A stretch of 64,000 bases of DNA, from NCBI GenBank assembly GCA_017893485.1, contig CM030361.1, positions 138,278,461 through 138,342,460 on the forward strand. Reading direction: 5' to 3'. A model generated the notes under the pieces. The model was not told the origin of the DNA. It saw nothing but the letters and a program-made list of their open reading frames with translations, and did not search any database. Source of the DNA: Hemerocallis citrina (Eukaryota; Streptophyta; Magnoliopsida; Asparagales; Asphodelaceae). A program made the position numbers and the translations under genes. Positions 63,198 through 64,000 of this stretch are shown piece by piece (within the stretch, counting starts at the first letter, position 1; each line of letters opens with the position of its first letter).

Positions 63198-64000
63198 ATG
63201 GAACAATCATGGGTCGAAGTTGTTAAAAAAAATCAAATAAGAAAAAGGCTGAGTCTAAAGCTTTTTATCCGGTTTTGACTCTTCCTTCTGGGCCGTGTTC
63301 CAACTGGCCCAACAAGCCTTGTATCCGGAAGCTTCCTGATCATTATAATCTTCCCTCCTCCCGCCCTTTTCTTACCCCTATCTCTTCATCGTCCTCTCCT
63401 CTTCCACCTTATCCTCACCGCTCTCAGATCTCCTGCTTCCGGTGCCTTCAACCTGGGCATCTGAAGCAAGATTGCTCCTTCAAGATGAAATGTCTGTTTT
63501 GCCACAAGTCAGGCCACGCGCGTCAGCGATGTTTCTCCCTTCAGAAGTTGTTGGGTCTCACTCTCGGTGCCCCTATCTCAGAACCGGTTCTAGCCGCTCT
63601 AGATTTCCCTGCCCTGCAGCGCAAACTGGAGGATGACAGGGAAGCCAAACCCAAGAAGCTGAAAAGAGCTTCTAGGTCTCCTCTTCTCCCTACTCCCCCG
63701 ATAGCGCAGCGGATTCCAAATACCCCTCCTCCCCCTTCTCCAGACCTCTCTGTTTCGCAAGCCTCCTCATCCAAACTGTTAGTCACTCTGGTGTTCATCT
63801 CGAGCACGGAATTGACTGATAGGATTAAGTACTTCGATACTTACGGTACAATCTCTTTCCGTGGAGGACCTATCCCTCATTTCACCTTAAACTCCTTACT
63901 CTGTAGCTCTTGCAACGTCAAAGATTGGGATTGGATTCTCAGCGCTTGCTCCAACGGGGATGTGGTTATCAGATGCCCATCTCCCAAAATTCTCAACGAA
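63198..64000 (+). pseudogene. Partial ORF with two CCHC zinc knuckles, probably LINE ORF1, frameshifted
   Basis: An ATG at 63198 begins MEQSWVEVVKKNQ. The frame is lost after an A8 run at 63225-63232 and stops soon after. In the next frame the protein reads on without stops to the window end. It carries two tandem knuckles, CFRCLQPGHLKQDC and CLFCHKSGHARQRC (63434-63532), a Pro/Ser/Lys-rich linker and a region with DWDWILSACSNGDVVIRCP. One more A in the run would join the two frames, so a one-base deletion is likely. Double CCHC knuckles followed by such a region are seen in ORF1 (RNA-binding) proteins of plant L1-type LINEs. The reverse transcriptase ORF would lie beyond the window, so the assignment is tentative. 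Confidence 0.55.

Overview
This window is plant nuclear DNA, very probably from an angiosperm and most likely a eudicot. It carries FAR1-type MULE transposase, CACTA and hAT elements, Ty1/copia and very-long-LTR retrotransposons, and fragments of plant-type THO1, HSP70, cysteine synthase and ferritin genes. I see no intact single-copy host gene. Nearly all of it is transposable elements, many with termini and target-site duplications (TSDs) that can be read base by base.

Layout. 1-1.6 kb: AT-rich intergenic DNA. 1.7-4.1 kb: an inverted-repeat element flanked by (TA)n tracts, with an A/T-only core. 4.2-5.05 kb: a non-autonomous MULE. 5.1-7.9 kb: a solo LTR with TSD GGTGT. 8.0-10.0 kb: an inverted-repeat unit holding a 43-bp minisatellite and an HSP70 gene fragment. 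10.06-14.08 kb: MULE debris and a FAR1-type MULE whose transposase gene (minus strand) has one frameshift and one stop.

14.35-60.77 kb is a nested structure that can be unpacked completely. A 7.6-kb Ty1/copia element (minus strand, TSD TAATT) sits in a relic THO1/HPR1 gene. Three elements entered it: E3 (16830-42681, a complete LTR element without gag-pol, minus strand, TSD AGTAG, next to the reverse-transcriptase catalytic motif), E5 (42849-46221, solo LTR, TSD CATAT) and E6 (49378-58956, solo LTR, TSD AGACT/AAACT). E2 (23267-40883, plus strand, also without gag-pol, TSD CCAAA) inserted into the 5' LTR of E3. Solo LTR E1 (25947-30839, TSD ACTTG) then entered the 5' LTR of E2, and solo LTR E4 (37320-40627, TSD GACTG) entered its 3' LTR. 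A 6.1-kb CACTA transposon (50048-56187, TSD AGT) lies inside E6. It carries exon fragments of several unrelated genes in one orientation: a cysteine synthase (O-acetylserine(thiol)lyase) with open reading frame across introns, a ferritin exon, a probable uroporphyrinogen-III synthase piece, a possible adenosine-deaminase-like piece, and further unidentified exon-like stretches.

60.8-62.3 kb returns to the THO1 relic, with two recognisable exons, a hAT MITE in an intron and AAG/AAT microsatellites. 62.3-64 kb holds a GC-richer unit with a double CCHC zinc-knuckle ORF, probably LINE ORF1, which runs off the window.

The most notable features are the multi-gene-capturing CACTA, the four-tier nest, tRNA-like Pol III boxes inside a 3.3-kb LTR family, and several elements that abut TA microsatellites.
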